Origin: Micractinium sp. NFX-FRZ
Lineage: Eukaryota > Chlorophyta > Trebouxiophyceae > Chlorellales > Chlorellaceae
Length of the DNA stretch: 55,826 nucleotides
Reading direction: 5' to 3'
Assembly: GCA_029339195.1 (NCBI GenBank)
Contig: JAPTJF010000414.1
Coordinates: 1 to 55,826, forward strand
The notes under the pieces were generated by a model, which saw only the letters and a list, made by a program, of their open reading frames with translations, ran no database searches and had not been told where the DNA came from. Positions 39,301 to 49,975 of this stretch are shown piece after piece. Position 1 is the stretch's first letter; each line of letters begins with the position of its first letter. Both the position numbers and the translations under genes were made by a program.

Positions 39301-40332
39301 GGCCCGCCGCCGGCGCCACCGCCACCAGACCGGTCCTGCCAGGGCTGCCAGGGCCCACCGTTACCGCCAGAGCGGTCCTGCCACTGCGGCCGAGGCCCAC
39401 CGGGGCCAGCAGCCGAGCCGCCGCCGCCGCCGCCGGACCGATCCTGCCAGGGTTGCCGGGGCCCGCCGCCAGAGTTGCCGCCAGAGTTGCCGCCGCCGGA
39501 GCGGTCCTGCCAGGGCTGCCGAGGCCCGCCGTTACCGCCCGAGCGGTCCTGCCACTGCGGGCGAGGCCCGCCGCCGTGCGGCGGCCCGCTTCCTGGCGCA
39601 GACCGCTGGCCGGGCCCGCCACCCGGGCCTTGTGGCCCGCTGCCCCGCCCTGCTCCTGCGGGCGCCTCTGCCCTGCCCAGCCTCTCCAGGAGAAACCGGG
39701 GGGTGGCCCTGGCGGCGCCGTCACCACCTGGAGAGGCAGGGCAGTTGGGCAGCAGCAGCGGCGGGTTCGGGCAGAGAGAGGAGGAGGGGTATGGGACCAA
39801 ACCAAAGACAAGCATGCAGGCAGGCAGGCAGGCCAGGGTGTGGCCTGCTTTGGCCCCTGTCGAACCTAGTCACATGCTAGCAGCGTGATGCATGCCGGGC
39901 TGCTGCGAGCGGGTGCAGGCACACAGGCACAGTGCGCCGTGATGCTCAGCATGCTGCATGCAGGCGGGAGGCATGCAGGTGAGGGTGTGGGTTACCTGTG
40001 GCTGAGGCACCTGCCCCGCTGGTGCTATACCCGCCAGGCTGCTGCCTGGGCGCCGGCTGCTGCGAGTACTGCCGAGGAGCGCCGCCGCCAGCAATGCATG
40101 GCGCGCCAGCTTGCTGCTGCTGCTGCGGGCCTGGGGCTGCCGCCTGCCCCTGCGCTCGACAGCCAAACACAGTGCCCTGCAGCTGGCACAGAGACGAGGT
40201 GACGGTGCGCCGTGCAGTGTCGCCGCCGCCGCTGCCGCCGCCGCCGCCGCCCAGTGCCGCCCGGCCCTCCTGCACCGCCGCTGCTGCGGTGGAGCTCAGC
40301 GGGCCCGCCAGCCGTCTCAGGCTCGCCGACAT
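33321..40332 (-). CDS. MTIF2: Mitochondrial translation initiation factor IF-2
   Basis: Fourteen exons (minus strand): 40332-39996, 39727-38573, 38200-38114, 37832-37654, 37358-37176, 36931-36779, 36486-36421, 36189-36067, 35759-35610, 35394-35119, 34796-34659, 34321-34185, 33893-33790, 33517-33321, giving 1094 residues. GTPase motifs: GHVDHGKTT (565-573), [14 protein letters not shown] (613-617), TKCD (667-670). Domains II-III and the fMet-tRNA-binding C-terminal domain follow. An Arg-rich presequence with RQYSQ and GGYSTS, the DTPGHAAF form (not bacterial/plastid DTPGHEAF) and xKCD point to mitochondria. Residues ~113-495 are a long disordered extension with eight WQDRS repeats and Gln-rich runs, much longer than usual. 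Several introns contain exon echoes. Confidence 0.9.
34296..34505. repeat. Three-copy acceptor echo in the IF-2 gene
   Basis: The start of exon 12 (ending at 34321; GTGCGCTGCCAGCGCGTGAT) recurs upstream in the intron at about 34383-34414 and 34474-34505. The nearer copy is almost perfect. Confidence 0.88.
36697..37220. repeat. Echo cluster around the GTPase exons of IF-2
   Basis: Three separate echoes: the donor end of exon 6 (36774-36812) recurs at 36697-36735. The VVAITKCDA coding part of exon 6 (about 36850-36890) recurs upstream at about 36975-37005 as VVALTKCNT. The donor end of exon 5 (about 37172-37215) recurs downstream at about 37052-37092, still encoding ADDGIMP. Confidence 0.8.
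37303..37452. repeat. 108 bp tandem duplication across IF-2 exon 5
   Basis: The segment encoding [11 protein letters not shown] in exon 5 (37303-37345) recurs at 37411-37452 in the upstream intron, 108 bases away, with about four mismatches. Confidence 0.85.
38169..38400. repeat. Three-copy acceptor echo before IF-2 exon 3
   Basis: The acceptor and first codons of exon 3 (38169-38211; VPLERVEA) recur at 38271-38314 and 38357-38400 inside the preceding intron. All three keep a CAG acceptor and the 20-base CTCCACCCGCTCCAGGGGCA core unchanged. Confidence 0.93.
39160..39595. repeat. Coding repeat: eight WQDRS units in IF-2
   Basis: Within exon 2 of the IF-2 gene eight tandem degenerate units of about 42-66 bases each encode (P)(Q)WQDRS followed by a Gly-rich linker. 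The repeat gives the extension an Arg/Gly-rich, RNA-binding-like character. Confidence 0.9.
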
Positions 40333-40985
40333 GCCTTCTATGTTCTGGGTGAGATAGGGTTGGGCCGCATGCGTCCAGGGGAAGGTGCGTGGAGAGGGTG
40401 TTGGGTGAGGAGCAAAGGCAAGCGAGCTCGGTTGTCCAATAAAATCCCGACCCTGTGCTTGTCAAATGGAATGCAGCATGCGCGTGCGATGGCAGAAACC
40501 GGGCGCCGTCGAGGGCTGGCGGTACAGCTGGGCGGTACGCCATGCCTCTTGGTTGCGCGGCGGCCTCTGCGCATCGTTTCATACATTGCATCCCACGGTG
40601 CTCGCCGACAATTGGTCCCTGCTGCAGCCAGTTGTTCCAACACCCCAAACGCCGATCACGCTCCCTCGCAAGACCGCACGCAGGTGCGCTACGGGACATG
40701 GATGCTGCCAGATGCGGGGCACGGTAGCATGCCGCCCGCCGCACAGCGGCGCAGCCGCTTGCTATTGTGCACTGCTACCGCCGCCGCTGCCATTGCCTGG
40801 AGGCGGAGCCGCCGACCAGCACCACCCCATCTGTTGCCAGCAGCTCAGCTTGCCATGTTTGCCGGAATCCCGCTGAGAGCTCCTCGCCCTGCAAATCACC
40901 TGCCCCTACTTGCAGAAGTGCACCCACAGCCAAACAAACCCTGCCAGCCCAGCCCAGCCCAGCCCAGCCCAGCGGCACCCCAGCC
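40333..40985. promoter_or_regulatory. Divergent promoter region, IF-2 / prefoldin 5
   Basis: 653 bp between the start codons of two divergently transcribed genes. A (CCCAG)n-type run at about 40946-40972 sits in the prefoldin leader. No other element can be supported. Confidence 0.5.
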
Positions 40986-42344
40986 ATGTCACAGCCGGAG
41001 CAGGTTCCCATCAGCTCCCTGCCGCCGCAGCAGCTGATGGAGCTGCGGCAGAGCCTGGAGCAGGAGGTGCAGAGCATGGCGCAGAATGGGCTGACGCTGC
41101 AGTCCACGGCGGCAAAGTTTGGGGCGGCGGGGCAGGCGGTGGAGTACCTGCAAGACCAGAAGCAGGGTGAGTGCCGTGGGCCAAGGGCGAGCGAAAGCAT
41201 TGAAGGGTTGTGAGCAATCAATTTGCACAGACGCAGGCAGGGCAGGCAGGCAAGTGTCTGCATGCATGGTCGGTGGTTCGTAGGTTCGTGGGTTGGGGTA
41301 GTGCAAGCAGTAGAAGCCGGGGGCATACTGGGGCAGGGTTGGCTCTTGAGCTCTGGGTGGGTGGGTGGGAGTTGGCAGCGGGGCTGCAGCTCACGTCGCT
41401 CAGCCACAACCCGGTCACGTGCTACACTTCTTTGGCACTTACTGCCCCTAACAAAGACGCCACACTCTTCGGCGGCATTCACTGCCCCTCGCTCCGCCCA
41501 CCTGCCTGCGCACATCCGCTGCCCTCTGCCCTTCCCCCATCCGTGCCTCGCCTGCCCCTCCCCACCCCGACCCCCTTCGGCCGCAGGCCAGCCCGTGCTG
41601 CTGCCGCTCACCGAGTCGCTCTATGTGTCTGGCAGCCTGGAGAGCGTGGAGAGCGTGCTGCTGGAGGTGGGCACCGGGTACTATGTGGAGGTGAGTGCCT
41701 GAGGGGTGGGGTGGTGTTTGATGGGTTCCAGAAAAGGGTTCTGATTGCACGGGGGGAGCATGGTGCCGTAAGCGGGGACGACTTCCAAGTGGAGGTGACT
41801 TGATGAGCTTTGCTGGTGAAGCCCCAGCCTTGGCTGCATGGGTGTTGATCGAACCAGGGAGAGCGTGGTGCTGGAGGTGGGGATGGGGTCCAGGTGAGGT
41901 GTGTAGGTGAAGTGTCTGTGTCTGTAAAGGGCTGTGGGGGAGTTCCCGGAACTGCAGCCACGCAGTATGCACCCCACCTCCCTTCCCCGTGTGCGTGGTG
42001 ACACCTACCTCACTCGCCGCTCCGCCCGCTCGCCCCTTACCTAGTCATCACCTAGTTCTCACCCCCCGCCCCTCCTGCCCTCCCGCCCCGCCTTCTCGGC
42101 CCCCCCCGAACTGCCCTGCCATCAGCGTGACGTGGCCGGCGGCGTGGACTACTGCCGCCGCAAGGTCAACCTGGTGCGCGACAAGATGGAGCAGCTGAGC
42201 GCTCTGATCAAGGCGCGGCAGGAGGCGCTTGTACAGGTGGAGGCGCTGCTGGAGTCGCGCATGGGGGAGGCGGCGGCGGCGCAGCACGCGGCGGCGCAGC
42301 AGCAGGCGGCGGGGCCCGCGGCGGCGCAGCAGCAGCGCAAGTGA
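40986..42344 (+). CDS. PFD5: Prefoldin subunit 5
   Basis: Exons: 40986-41166, 41587-41690, 42126-42344, giving 167 residues. Prefoldin hands unfolded actin and tubulin to the CCT chaperonin, and subunit 5 is an alpha-type subunit. Visible features: N-terminal coiled coil starting [17 protein letters not shown], the hairpin core [15 protein letters not shown] and VGTGYYVE, then the second coiled coil with [17 protein letters not shown]. Length fits the family, apart from a Gln/Ala-rich tail of about 30 residues. Intron 2 contains copies of the exon 2 end. Confidence 0.93.
41665..41900 (+). repeat. Donor echoes in prefoldin intron 2
   Basis: The end of exon 2 with donor (41645-41695) recurs at about 41858-41898 (GAGAGCGTGGTGCTGGAGGTGG, ending AGGTGAGG) and, more weakly, at about 41769-41800. 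Confidence 0.75.
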
Positions 42345-42563
42345 GGTCTCGGGATGGAGCCCAGAAGGCGGCAGCAGGCGGGGGAGGCAAGCAGTGTGAG
42401 GCAAAGGAAGGCCGGGAGGCTCGTGGAACAAGGCGCCTGCCGCAGCAGCGACGTCTGGGGATAGATGGTGCACTGTTGCACCGCACTGCACAGCAGCCAA
42501 CCGGCATGCACATTCCCAAACATTTGTGCCGCACGCCTGGTCTCATTGTTCCTAAGTCACATT

Positions 42564-42574
42564 TTACATTGTAA
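42564..42574. terminator. Back-to-back polyadenylation signals
   Basis: The sequence TTACATTGTAA carries TGTAA on both strands (42570-42574 plus, 42568-42564 minus), between the convergent stops of prefoldin 5 (42344) and ALG8 (42633). Confidence 0.6.
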
Positions 42575-42632
42575 CAGTCGATCATTCACTCGTCGTCATG
42601 CACAGCAGGCAATGAAGTCACGTTGCTTCACG

Positions 42633-45600
42633 TCAGCAGGTCAGCACCGCCAGGCGGGCCCAGCAGTACAGCAGCCCCGCCGAGCAGTACAGCGACACCG
42701 CCGCCAGCGGCAGGAAGGGCAGGCGGTCGCCCAGCAGCGCGGGCAACGCCCAGCTGGTGCCGAGCTCCACTGCAACCAGGCCCCACAGGTAGGCCCGCTC
42801 ATACCACTGCAACAGAGGCTGGGCCCGCCTGCCGCGGGCACCGCCGCTGCCGCCACGCTTCTTGGCGGCACCACCGGGGTCTTCGCCCCCCGGCCCCAGC
42901 GGCAGCTGTGGCAGCCACTGGCTGGCGATGAGGTTGAATGTGACCAGCAGCAGCACCTGCGGAGTGGGTGGGGTGCCAGGCAGGCAGGCATGGAGATGGG
43001 GCAGGGCGGGAAGCAGGCAGGAGGGGTGGGTCGGGACACCAATGGTGTGTGACCGTTGGGGCAGGGAAGCAAAGGCCGCTGCCAATGCCTGGCAGCAGCA
43101 GGGAAGCACCTTCTGGCCAGCGGCAGGCACTGAGCCAATGTGCGGGAGGGCCAGAGGGAGCAAAGGCCGACTGAACGCTGGAAGGCAGGATGCAGCCCCT
43201 GACAGCAGTGCCCGACCCCCTCCTTGCCTTGATGGGATACTCTTGCGGCTCAAAGAGCAGGGGGAAGAGGGAGTAGGTGCCGACTGCTGGGGCCAGAGAG
43301 CGAGGCCCGGGCAAGGAGGAACAGCAGGGGCAGGGACAGGGTTGGCTGGGCTGGGCGGGCTGACGGCAGGAGCAGGGGCAGTGGGAGAGCCACTAGGCTG
43401 GATGCATCCTTGTGTCCTGTTACCCGCCTGAGCTGTCCCACACCCTCGAACGTGTGCAACACACAGTCACCCCCGCAGGCCCCTATGGCACTCACGTGAC
43501 CCCACAGATATCCCCCGCGGTGCTTGTTTGGGCCCTCACTCAGTTTCCCTAGCCTTACTGCCCCACTTCTGACTAACGCGGGTCAACCAGCCGCACCTGT
43601 GTTCATGAAGAAGAAGTCGCCGGCGGCTGACTGGCCGTTGGGCATCAGCCCGGCAGCTGCCAGCACCGCCAGCGGTACCGTCACCATCAGGACCGCCTTC
43701 TCGTGCACATGGTACCTGCGGCAGCAAGGAAACCACAGAATCCCAAGTGTGAGATGATTGTTGTGAGCATGCACTGCTTGCAAACACTTGTGGCATCGGA
43801 GAAACCACCAAAAGCAGCGAGTGGCGTGAGCATGTGCCACTAGTAAACACATGGACTGCCGGGGACAGTCTCTTGGGTACATGGTCCCTGGGGTGCGCAT
43901 GTGGGCAGGCCGTGGCATGAGCAGAAACAAGGGCTTGAGGAGGGTGTGGCTGCCAGTGCTCGTACGGGAGAAGCTGGAGGACTGCTGTTGCTGCTGCTGG
44001 CACCCGCCCCCGGCACTCACTCACCCCAGCATGAAGCTGCAGAGGGTGCAGTAGAGCACCGCGGCGGGGAACCGGCGGGGCTCAGGTCGCACCCTGCAGC
44101 AGCAGGGACACATGGGGTAAGCCGGGGAGCACAGCGGCAGAACCGGCAACGGCAGCCAGAGCTCTGGGCAGACAGCAACAGCAGCTTGCCGGCACAACAG
44201 CATGACAAGTGTACACAATTTAAGCAGCACTGGCTCAGCTGAGCGCCAGCCCAGGCCAAAGCATTGCAAGCTGCAGCCCCTCACCACAGGCGCAGCAGGC
44301 AGGGCGCCATGGCGGCCAGCGTCCACAGCGCGGTGGCCCCGCTGCCGATCTGCGGGAGCACGGTGAACTCGGCCACGCCCACCAGCCCGCCTGCAGCGCA
44401 AGCAGGCCGGCAGGCAAGTGATGGGAAAGGCGAGGAGTCTCGTGAGGCAGGCTGGCAACGCGGCGTCGCGGCGCGCCAGGCTGGTGGGGCTTGGAGCCTG
44501 GCGGGCGAGGGGTCGGCATGACTGAAAGAAGAAGAAAGTAAGATTCCACCAACATACTTGCGAGCGCAGGATTACACCACTGCCCCACGGGGCTGTGCAC
44601 ATGATAGGCTGCTCGGCCCCCCGCCCACCCACCAGTCATGGATGCAGTGCCGGCCTTGCGGCCCAGCGCCACGGCGAGCAGCTTGTCCACGGCGGCATAC
44701 ACGGCCCACACGTTGGGAGCCCAGTAGGCGTGGCAGAGGCCGCGGGCAAAGGGGAACAGGCGGCGCACCAGCTGCGGGGGCACAGGGATGAGGTGGGTCA
44801 AATTCCAGGGGAGAGGGATGGCAGCAGCGCTTTGATTGAGCAGAGAGGCGACAGAGGGAGGCAAGCTGTGGCATGCAAAGCTGCGTGTTGCCTTGCGAGC
44901 GTGCAAGGCGCGGTCAGCGGCACCGGCAGCGCACGGCCAGCCATGCCGTGCCACGCCGCTACAAAGGCTGGGAGGCGCAAGTGGCCTGGTACTGCACGCA
45001 CCTGGGGCAGCTGCCCTGCGGCTACAAAGGGGCCCAGGGAGGCCGCAAACGTGGCCCCCACAATGAGCCCCAGAGCCAGGAAGCGCAGGACGGCCCGCGG
45101 CCCGCTGCAACCAGCAGGGGAGGGTGGGAGGCGCTGGGAGGTAGTGAGAGGGCTGAAGGGACGTAGCCGCGTGGGGCCCCTGACAACTGGCCGCCACAGC
45201 AGTGGCGCCGCTTACCAATGGTGGGCAGTGGTGCACGATGCTGGCCCTGCTGCCGGCCTCACCGGCCTCACCGGCAGCGCGGCGCAGCAGTCCCAAAGAC
45301 GACTGGTGTCACGCAGCAGTAGGATGGAAAAGGCACGCGCAGTCTCAGCATGCCAGGCAATCCACAGGCAGTAGGGGCACCACACGCCAAGACTCGCCAG
45401 CAGTAGCGGCACAGGAGGAGGACAAAAGAAAGGCAGTCTGAGCAGGCAAGACAACCCACAGGCAGCAGGGACGCAAAAGGAAATGCTCTCACCAGCAGTA
45501 GCGGCGCAGGAGGAAGACAAAGAAGGCGGGGGCGGCATACAGGAAGATGTGCTTCAAGTTGAGCAGCAACGAGAAGAGTAGGGCAGACAGCAGGTAGCGC

Positions 45601-47033
45601 TCCTCGGCGGCAGCCACCAGGCACAGCGTGAAGAGGCCTGCGGCGGGCGGGGGTTGGCAGGCGGCAGAGGGGGGTGTGCAGGGGAGAAGAGTGGGGTGCC
45701 CTGGGCACAGCGCAGCCCCCACAGTGCAGCAGCCAGCCGCTGGCCAGGCACACAGCAAATGCAGACCAAAGATGTACCTGCCCCACCGCTACCCTCACCC
45801 CCACCTAGCCTTGCCACTGCACTCCAGAACTGTGCACCTACCCAGCAGCATGCCGTTGTACTGGAAGTGCATGTGGTCCACAAGAATGAGCCCCGGGTTG
45901 GCGCCAGCCAGGAAGAGGGCGGCCAGGCGCAGGGCGCGGGGCCGCCGCCTGCGTGGGGGCGGCGGACAGTGGCGAGGGCCGGGGCCAGGGGAGGCAGCGG
46001 CAGTGGTGGGTGCTGGCATTTATGGCTTGTGAACGGAGCTGTAAGGGGAGGCACACATCCACACGATACAGTCACACGTGATGCATGCATGCAGGCATGC
46101 ACACACCACTCGTCTGCGCTCGCCTCTGGTAAGCACAAACACAACATCCTGCCGCTGCCTCACCTAGTGGCATACCAGGCCGCAAACAGCAGCAGCCCCT
46201 CGGTGGCAATCACGCTCAGCCGCTGGAACAGCACAGTCGCAGGAGACGCATACTCGAGATTGGCCACCTCCTGCGGGCGAGAAACAGTCGAGAGTCGGAT
46301 GAGGGGTTGGGTGGACAGGGTGGAGGGTGGTATGGAGGTATGCAGGAGGCGCACATTGACTGGCAGCAGGCAGGGTAGTGAGGACGGGCACGGCAGGTGG
46401 GGGCAGCTCGCCATTTCTTGAGGTTGAGGCGGCGGCGGCCCAGCCGCCCAGTTGCAGCGCCTTAAGCTCACCAGCATGGCAGGGTCGGCCCAGCGGGCGG
46501 CCTGCGCCAGCGCCCACTCAAACCAGGCAAAGAAGGGGGGATAGTCCAGTGTCCACTGAGAAGTCTCATCCTGATACCTGCACCGGTGCGGTTGCAGCAA
46601 GACGGTGGTGCAGCGAGCAAGGTCGGCAGCAGGGAGAGCGGGAAGCCAGGATGTGGTGCGGAGCAGCAGGCGGATTGGGCAGCAGAGAGGATTTGGCTTG
46701 CTGGTTTGTTGCCGGCATACGAATGAATGAAGCAGCGGCGGTAGTGCTTCCGATTAGGGTAAAACCCTGTGCGTACGGCTGGGCTCACCACTGCTCCAGC
46801 GGCAGGGAGTGCGTGATGGCAAGCCAGTTGCGGTGCACCTCAAAATCGGTGGAGCGGTAGGTAGGGATCAGCAGCACCTGCGACACAGCAGAAGCAAAGG
46901 GGATGGGCTAGAGCATGGCACCAACGACGGCGGTGGCAGCAGGGCGGCAGCGGTGCAGGTGTGAAGGGGCGCGCAGCGGGCGGCGCACCTTGAGGGCGGT
47001 GCATGCCAGGATGATCGCGAATGCCGTGTCCAT
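42633..47033 (-). CDS. ALG8: ALG8 dolichyl-P-Glc alpha-1,3-glucosyltransferase
   Basis: Thirteen exons (minus strand): 47033-46989, 46877-46789, 46577-46472, 46270-46164, 45948-45842, 45637-45493, 45104-45002, 44771-44633, 44390-44285, 44093-44025, 43715-43597, 43286-43228, 42956-42633, giving 425 residues. It adds the second glucose to the lipid-linked oligosaccharide in the ER membrane. [21 protein letters not shown] and [16 protein letters not shown] are diagnostic, and [10 protein letters not shown] separates ALG8 from ALG6. [32 protein letters not shown] and [13 protein letters not shown] are further conserved blocks. It is shorter than typical (about 500 residues), so an exon may be missed. 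The intron after exon 12 has a GC donor. Confidence 0.9.
45340..45530. repeat. Donor echo in the ALG8 gene
   Basis: The end of exon 6 (about 45488-45530, encoding [10 protein letters not shown]) recurs about 94 bases downstream on the coding strand at about 45397-45432. The copy ends GCTACTGCTGGCGAG where the real site has GCTACTGCTGGTGAG. A third, weaker trace lies further left. Confidence 0.85.
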
Positions 47034-48235
47034 GCCTGCACCACGCTGCGTGAAGCGTCAGAACAGCCCCGCTCGATCGCCGAGCTTTGGGCTGCCCGGC
47101 CTACCTCGCTTGATTACCGAGACTGATCCAACAGACACGCAGAACAGATGCGACGACCGCAACCAGGCGATGGCGCTCCAATAGGACCTGACGACAAGAA
47201 ACGACACCTGGCTCCGGCTGGCGGGACTGGGGCGGAGCCAGTGCGGAGCCATGGCGCTCAACATTTCCCCACATTTTGAGCTGAGAAGTCTAGTGAGCCA
47301 ATCACAGTATTGATGTTTAGCAGACATTGATTGTTACAAAATTATTTATTCAGCATCACGAGTCCTGTCGCTGCCGCTTGGCGGCGGGCTGCTCGCACCC
47401 GCCGTCCGCCGTATGTGCGCCACATGGCGAGGAGGTAGAACCACATGGCGAGGAGGGAGGGGCGGATAGGCATGCCACCACCCACTGCTTAAGGGTGCAG
47501 TTGGGGGGTACGGCGCTTAGCCTCGACGGGCAGCACCCAACTGGCATTCACGAAAATGGCAGGCTGCCTGATCTGCCTAAACATGTTTTACAGCTACAAG
47601 GATTGAGAATTGCGGACAGTTGATGAACGCTGCCAAGGGAGCATGAGACTTGAGAAAACGGGCGAGTGCACTCGCTGCCCGTGCAGGCAGGTGCGGCCGA
47701 GCAGGAATGCGCCCGCCAAACTGCGCAGGCCTCTGCTGCTTCATGCGTCCCCCAAAACGCATCTCAGAGCATGTGTGCTTTGACAAGTGCGTGAACACTG
47801 CCGTTGCACTTGCACAGCCGAAACTCAAATGAGGCAGCCCCATGCAGTGCAAGCGGTGGAGGAGAAGCACGGAGGCGTTCGGCAGGGTGGGGCTGAGTGC
47901 AGTTGAGCAGGCAACCGCAGTGTACATGGCGGGGCTCGCAGGAAGAGGGACAGAGGATCAAGGATGGATTGGATGATGTGGGGAACAAGATGCAAGCAGA
48001 GGAGGAGAGAGAACGTCTGTGCATGCTGTGTGTGGGGGGAGGAGCATGATGGGCGGGAGAGGCTTGGAAGGGCTGGCCAGGTGGGGCAGGCACGCAGCAG
48101 ATGCATACGACACTCGTGCGGAAAGAATGCAGCACGCAGAGGCGGAACAAAGAACTAAAGCAGCGTAAGGAGCCGCCAGCAGCACAAGGCGGAGGTGCAC
48201 TGGATAGCGGCTGCCACATCAGCGCTTTCATGCGC
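47034..48235. other. Spacer left of family copy 3
   Basis: Contains the ALG8 promoter, a copied piece of the cyclin H 3' end (47294-47410), and the part of duplication copy 3 that corresponds to the non-coding spacer of copies 1 and 2. No gene is supported. Confidence 0.5.
47294..47410 (-). repeat. Copied fragment of the cyclin H gene's 3' end
   Basis: About 115 bases match 50645-50765. The copy includes the last ~17 codons of cyclin H (ending EQPAAKRQRQDS and stop), the TGTAA signal at 47338-47334 and flanking 3' DNA. It directly abuts duplication copy 3, so copy 3 plus a unique ~0.7 kb piece are flanked by direct repeats. Confidence 0.92.
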
Positions 48236-49975
48236 CTAGCGCTGCGCACAAGGTAGCAGCCTATGCCGCTCGTCCGCTGCATCCGCTTCCTGCTGCCACT
48301 CATGCTCCTGGTCTGAGGAGGTGTGCTGCGGCGGCGGCGAGAGCTGCGGCTGCTTGGGCGTGGCTGGTGCAGCACCCCCGCTACTGCCGGCATCACTGGC
48401 GCCGCCGCAGTCCTGCTGCTGCTGGCCCTGCTGGACCTCCTCCGCAGGCAGGTCTGCTGCCACCGCGGCTGCCCCTGCCTCTCCTTGGCTGGCAGCGGCG
48501 GCAGCAGGCACGGCCTTCTTGCCTGTCAACAGGGCATGCTGCTGGAGGGCCACGGCATGCACCCTGCATGACTCCTCAGTCAGCTCCATCTGCAAGAAGC
48601 AGGTGGGCAGCCAGACAAGTAAGCAGGCAAGCAGGAAGGCAGGCAGCCAGAGAGGCAGGCAGGCAGGCAGGCAGGCGGGCAGGTCAGCAAGAATACTGTT
48701 AAGGCTGGGTCCAGGCGGGGATCGGCACCGTCCGAGGAAACCCAGCTGCAAGTGCATGGGTGCACGCTGCGCTACAGTCTGAACTCAGACAGCGGACCAC
48801 GCCTGCCAGCCTGCCGTCTCACCACCCCCCTCCCGCTCGTCAGCACCATACCTTCTCTATGTTGCCGGCACAAACGCTGCACATGTCCAGCCGCGGTGGC
48901 GGCTGCTGCAGCGCCCCGGTCAGGTGGAGGTGCAGGGCGGGCTGAGCTACTAGGACAGCCGGGCGCCGCGCTTCTGCCGCAGCGAGCTCCTCCCTTACCT
49001 GCGGTGGGGGCGGGGCAGGGGATGCCCTGCTGGTGAGGAAATATACTCACATGGGCGGGATGCAAATGAAGATAACGATGGGCACTGTGGGAGCAAGAGG
49101 GTGCAGGTGGGCGGGCTGGGGGGCAGGGGGGGCAGGAGGGCAGGAGTGGCAGGCAAGCCAGTGCCAGCGCTTCACCGCCTCCCATGCCCACCTGCTGGAT
49201 GTGCTGGCAGTAGTAGTCGTCTATAGCTTGGTACGATGCAAGCACGCGCTGCCGCACCCACCCAGCAGCTGCGCAGCAGTCGCGGGCAACGGACTGCTCA
49301 AAGCCGGAGGCATAGAGGGCAAACGTCTTTACATCAGCCTGCAAGTGTGGAACGTGGGTGCACAGGCGTTCAGCCGCCAAGCTGCATGCACGGCTATGCA
49401 GTGCATGGACGCAACTGCAGATCCTGGTCCCAAGGGAGCTATGTGCAGGTCAGCGCAGCTCAGCTGCAAGCAAACCCTGCCGCCAGGCAAAAGCCAGACA
49501 GGAGCGCCCCTCCGCTAGTGCCCACCCACGCGCCGCCGCCGCTCCGATGGCTGCAAGGGCCCCACCCCACCTTTGCGTTCTCCAGCTGGAGCTTGCGAAA
49601 CTTGATAATCAACGTGCGCAACAGCTCCTCATCTCTCTGCCCAGGAGGCTTGCTGTGTTCTTTTACGGCCAGAGCGCCAGCGCGGTACTGCTCCAGCATA
49701 GCCTCGCGCGTGCCCGGCAAAGGGGGCATGGAAAACAGACCCGACAGCCACCCAAACCAGGTCGAGAAGGCCGCCATGGCGCTGTGGCGGAGGTGTGGCG
49801 AGCGAGGAGTGCAGAGCGGTTTGCGGCAACCTGCACTATCGCACTGATATGCCAACAGCACAAATGGAACAACCTCCGCGCCGCCACGAAGAGAATGGCC
49901 GCGCACCCATGGCAGCCCGCCTCGTCAGCGGCAGCCCAGCGGGAGCGGCAGCAGGACCCCTCTTCCCCTCTGTCT
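47411..49975. repeat. Segmental duplication, copy 3 (partial)
   Basis: Same orientation as copies 1 and 2, starting at the sequence CGCCACATGGCGAGGAGG (equivalent to 18105) and ending about 200 bases upstream of the unrecognised gene. The membrane-protein gene is not included. Confidence 0.9.
48236..49777 (-). CDS. Unrecognised conserved protein, family copy 3
   Basis: Exons (minus strand): 49777-49571, 49338-49192, 48998-48852, 48589-48236, giving 284 residues. Exons 1-3 have the same lengths as in copy 1 (207, 147, 147). Most differences are substitutions, and tail indels are multiples of three. Motifs retained: MAAFSTWFGWLSGLFSMPPL, RDCCAAAGWVRQRVLASYQA, MCSVCAGNIEK. Function unknown. This copy keeps the ancestral leader without the upstream ATG. 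Confidence 0.7.

Noticed and set aside
38835..39888. Three long plus-strand frames of 300-344 codons rich in Pro/Leu/Arg/Cys
   Set aside because: They are antisense shadows of the repetitive IF-2 exon 2. The minus-strand frame joins in phase with conserved IF-2 exons, and the plus frames match nothing.
33321..40332. IF-2 as a chloroplast factor
   Set aside because: DTPGHAAF, the xKCD motif and the Arg/YS-type presequence fit mitochondrial IF-2 better than plastid/bacterial IF-2, which has DTPGHEAF and NKID.
44595..45374. 259-codon plus-strand frame inside the ALG8 gene
   Set aside because: It is antisense to phase-consistent ALG8 exons with clear family motifs. It is a compositional shadow.
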